Below, piece after piece: positions 4,496 through 5,860 of a stretch of 5,860 bases of DNA. The stretch spans positions 1 to 5,860 of the forward strand of contig JALUFI010000052.1 of assembly GCA_027043685.1 (NCBI GenBank). The letters run 5' to 3'. Below the pieces are notes generated by a model. That model saw nothing but the letters and a program-made list of their open reading frames with translations, searched no databases and was not told the origin of the DNA. Each line of letters opens with the position of its first letter. Positions within the stretch are counted from its first letter, which is position 1. The stretch is from Pyrodictiaceae archaeon (GTDB lineage: Archaea; Thermoproteota; Thermoprotei_A; Sulfolobales; Pyrodictiaceae). The position numbers and the translations under genes are program-made.

Positions 4496-4957
4496 CTACT
4501 TCCGGACGCTTGTCGGGTAGCCGTGCTCCTCCAGCCACCTCTGGAGCGACGCGAAGGTCGGGAACATGCCGCCCTTGGCCCACATGTACAGCTTCCTGTA
4601 GGTCCTCCTGTCTATCACGCCGTGGTCGCGGAGGTAGCGCAGGTAGCGGCGCATCTTGCGTATCCTGTGCATCCACTCCTCCTTCGGATCCCTCCTCGCG
4701 GTTGCGTCTCCCTTCCTCCTGCCGGGGCCGCGGTGCCTGCCCTTCTTCCGGGCCTCGTGGCGCTCCCTCCACCTGCCCCTGGAGGGGCTGTGGACGGGCT
4801 TCGCCCTTATGACGCCCTCCTTGATCAGCCTCCTTATCTCGTCCCTCGTTATCGCGGCGGCGACGTCCTCCGCCCTGCTGGGGTCTATCCAGACCCTGGA
4901 CTCGCCGACGCCGAGGATGTCGGCGGCGAGCCTCCTCTGCATGGAGAGGTCGGTCAA
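4496..4957 (-). CDS. rpl19e: Large-subunit ribosomal protein L19e (eL19)
   Basis: 153-residue eL19, an archaeal/eukaryal protein with no bacterial homologue. It binds 23S rRNA and takes part in a bridge to the small subunit. The N-terminal helical domain shows QRRLAADILGVGESRVWIDP (7-26) and AAAITRDEIRRLIKEGVI (33-50). The central basic region is SRGRWRERHEARKKGRHRG (59-77), then GPGRRKG (77-83). The C-terminal helix carries RKMRRYLRYLRDHGVIDRRT (100-119) and LYMWAKGGMF (123-132). Length is typical of archaeal L19e. The start is a TTG at 4957: it gives the family N-terminus MTDL and is preceded by GGGTGA with 7-nt spacing, whereas the ATG at 4942 would remove conserved residues. It follows L32e by 42 nt. 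Downstream, where L18 is expected, a 242-nt spacer and a transporter intervene. Confidence 0.96.
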   Translation of the reverse strand: MTDLSMQRRLAADILGVGESRVWIDPSRAEDVAAAITRDEIRRLIKEGVIRAKPVHSPSRGRWRERHEARKKGRHRGPGRRKGDATARRDPKEEWMHRIRKMRRYLRYLRDHGVIDRRTYRKLYMWAKGGMFPTFASLQRWLEEHGYPTSVRK

Positions 4958-4964
4958 GGCCGCT

Positions 4965-4970
4965 TCACCC
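4965..4970 (-). promoter_or_regulatory. Shine-Dalgarno site deciding the TTG start of L19e
   Basis: Minus-strand GGGTGA lies 7 nt before the TTG at 4957. The internal ATG at 4942 has no comparable site at the right distance, so the TTG start is preferred. Confidence 0.7.
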
Positions 4971-4999
4971 AGCCCAACGCGTCCACGCCACCCGGGGGT

Positions 5000-5392
5000 T
5001 TATGCGTTGAGTACGCGGAAGCCCTTCTCCCGTGCAGCCCTCGCTATCTCGAGCCTCTTCCGCAGCCCGACGCTGGACGCTATCACTACTAGGTGCCTAG
5101 CCGGGTCCAGCCGCTCAAGCTCCGCAACGTTGCTGACGCGGACTGGCTCCAGCCCCGTGGGGTGCAGGCCGCGGACAGCAGCTGGGGAGCCGTAGCCGGG
5201 GTCAGGCATTGGCTGGCGGCCCTTCAGCTTCAGCCTTATCGGGTTATCTATGCCCTTCGGCCTCCTCCACTTGGGGTCATTCTTGAACTTGGGGAACTTC
5301 CACCACAGCGTGCGGAGGAACTCGGGCTTCCGGCTCTTCATCTGCTTGCGGAGCCGGAGCAGCCTCTCAATCTCAGCCCGGTCACGAGCCAT
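5000..5392 (-). CDS. rpl32e: Large-subunit ribosomal protein L32e (eL32)
   Basis: 130-residue eL32, an archaeal/eukaryal large-subunit protein that binds 23S rRNA. After a short charged helix (MARDRAEIERLLRLRKQMKS, 1-20) comes the full family core. FLRTLWWKFPKFKNDPKWRR is at 25-44, followed by PKGIDNPIR (45-53). PGYGSP (65-70) is followed by RGLHPTG (74-80) and the V.VSNVAELERL region (84-95). The protein ends with IASSVGLRKRLEIARAA (104-120) and the typical terminal RVLN. Length and ending are normal for archaea, so the gene is intact. The ATG at 5392 overlaps the L6 stop by one base (TAATG), and a GGGGGTG inside the L6 end is 8 nt upstream, so it is cotranscribed and probably translationally coupled with L6. 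L19e follows 42 nt downstream. Confidence 0.97.
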   Translation of the reverse strand: MARDRAEIERLLRLRKQMKSRKPEFLRTLWWKFPKFKNDPKWRRPKGIDNPIRLKLKGRQPMPDPGYGSPAAVRGLHPTGLEPVRVSNVAELERLDPARHLVVIASSVGLRKRLEIARAAREKGFRVLNA

Positions 5393-5859
5393 TACTCAGC
5401 CACCCCCTTCTCGTAGATGTATATACCGTCTATGAATACACGCCTATCCTTGTCCTGGACCTTGGTCGCGAGCTCTATGTTAGCGGCCGTCTGCCCCACA
5501 GCCTCTATATCAATACCCTCAACGATGACGTCATCCTTCTGGACCTTAACCGTCACGCCAGGCATTATCTTTGCAACCCTCGGGGCCTTCTCGCCGAGGA
5601 AGTTCTCTATAAGCACCTTATCGCCCTCTACCTTAACGCTTATCGGGAAGTGGGAGAACACTATCTTCAGCTTGTACCGGTACCCCTTAGTGACGCCAGT
5701 AATCATGTTCGATATATGAGAGGCTATCGTGCCCACCAGAGCCTTGAGCCTGCGGTTGGCGAAGTACGCTTCAACAACCACCTTCTTGCCCTCCTCGTCC
5801 TCGTCGAGCCTTATCAGCACGCCACGGGCGTGGGAGAAGTCGCGGCTCAGCTCACCCTT
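5392..5859 (-). CDS. rpl6: Large-subunit ribosomal protein L6 (uL6), 5' end outside the window
   Basis: The C-terminal ~155 residues of archaeal uL6, a 23S rRNA-binding protein near the GTPase-associated centre. The gene runs off the right edge. Bases 5821-5859 continue the frame and encode KGELSRDFSHARG, a conserved L6 segment, so the GTG at 5820 is not the start; about 25-35 N-terminal residues are missing. The first L6 domain ends around AYFANRRLKALVGTIASHIS, and the second domain begins with NMITGVTKGYRYKLKIVFSH and FPISVKVEG. It includes NFLGEKAPR and ends with DIEAVGQTAANIELAT and DRRVFIDGIYIYEKG, all typical of the archaeal family. Its TAA overlaps the L32e ATG by one base. Any promoter is upstream, outside the window. 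Confidence 0.96.
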   Translation of the reverse strand, partial: KGELSRDFSHARGVLIRLDEDEEGKKVVVEAYFANRRLKALVGTIASHISNMITGVTKGYRYKLKIVFSHFPISVKVEGDKVLIENFLGEKAPRVAKIMPGVTVKVQKDDVIVEGIDIEAVGQTAANIELATKVQDKDRRVFIDGIYIYEKGVAE

Positions 5860-5860
5860 A

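Noticed and set aside
4290..4772. Minus-strand 160-codon open frame overlapping L19e and the spacer upstream of the transporter
   Set aside because: It is an out-of-frame shadow of the arginine-rich L19e coding region with a non-protein-like composition, and it reads through the transporter promoter.
4475..5092. Plus-strand 205-codon open frame opposite L19e and L32e
   Set aside because: It is antisense to two conserved ribosomal genes; the long frame results from GC-rich third positions.
5818..5820. GTG at 5820 as the L6 start codon
   Set aside because: The frame continues upstream with a conserved L6 segment to the window edge, so L6 is partial rather than starting here.

Overview
The window is most likely chromosomal DNA of a GC-rich hyperthermophilic crenarchaeon (Thermoproteota). 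Desulfurococcales is my best guess, with Pyrodictiaceae as a weaker one. The basis is the archaeal/eukaryal-type ribosomal proteins (L32e and L19e, which bacteria lack), archaeal versions of S5 and L15, and GGTGA/GGAGGTGA ribosome-binding sites, together with TTG/GTG starts, AGG/ATA-rich codon use and archaeal-looking TATA elements. The taxonomic call is inference from sequence character, not from a search.

Almost everything is on the minus strand. Read in the direction of transcription (high to low coordinates), it is the distal half of the archaeal spc ribosomal protein cluster: L6 (partial, runs off the right edge), L32e, L19e, an unexpected membrane transporter of the TDT/SLAC1 (TehA) family, then L18, S5, L30 and L15. 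L6/L32e overlap by 1 nt (TAATG) and L18/S5 by 4 nt (ATGA), which indicates translational coupling. Three long spacers break the cluster into transcriptional blocks: L19e to transporter (242 nt), transporter to L18 (106 nt) and S5 to L30 (158 nt). The transporter has its own AT-rich promoter candidate, a perfect 8-bp inverted repeat where its transcript should start, and the best Shine-Dalgarno site in the window. L18 has a TATA candidate followed at once by a GC-rich inverted repeat, so the L18-S5 part probably has its own promoter.

At the left end the cluster stops at L15. The usual archaeal next gene, secY, is absent. Instead an unrecognised plus-strand gene, open at the left edge and ending in an acidic tail, converges on L15 with 27 nt between stop codons.

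The ribosomal genes supply large-subunit (L6, L32e, L19e, L18, L30, L15) and small-subunit (S5) proteins. The transporter has no obvious role in translation. It looks like a cargo gene inserted at a normally conserved junction. No tRNA, rRNA, CRISPR array, insertion sequence or transposase is visible.
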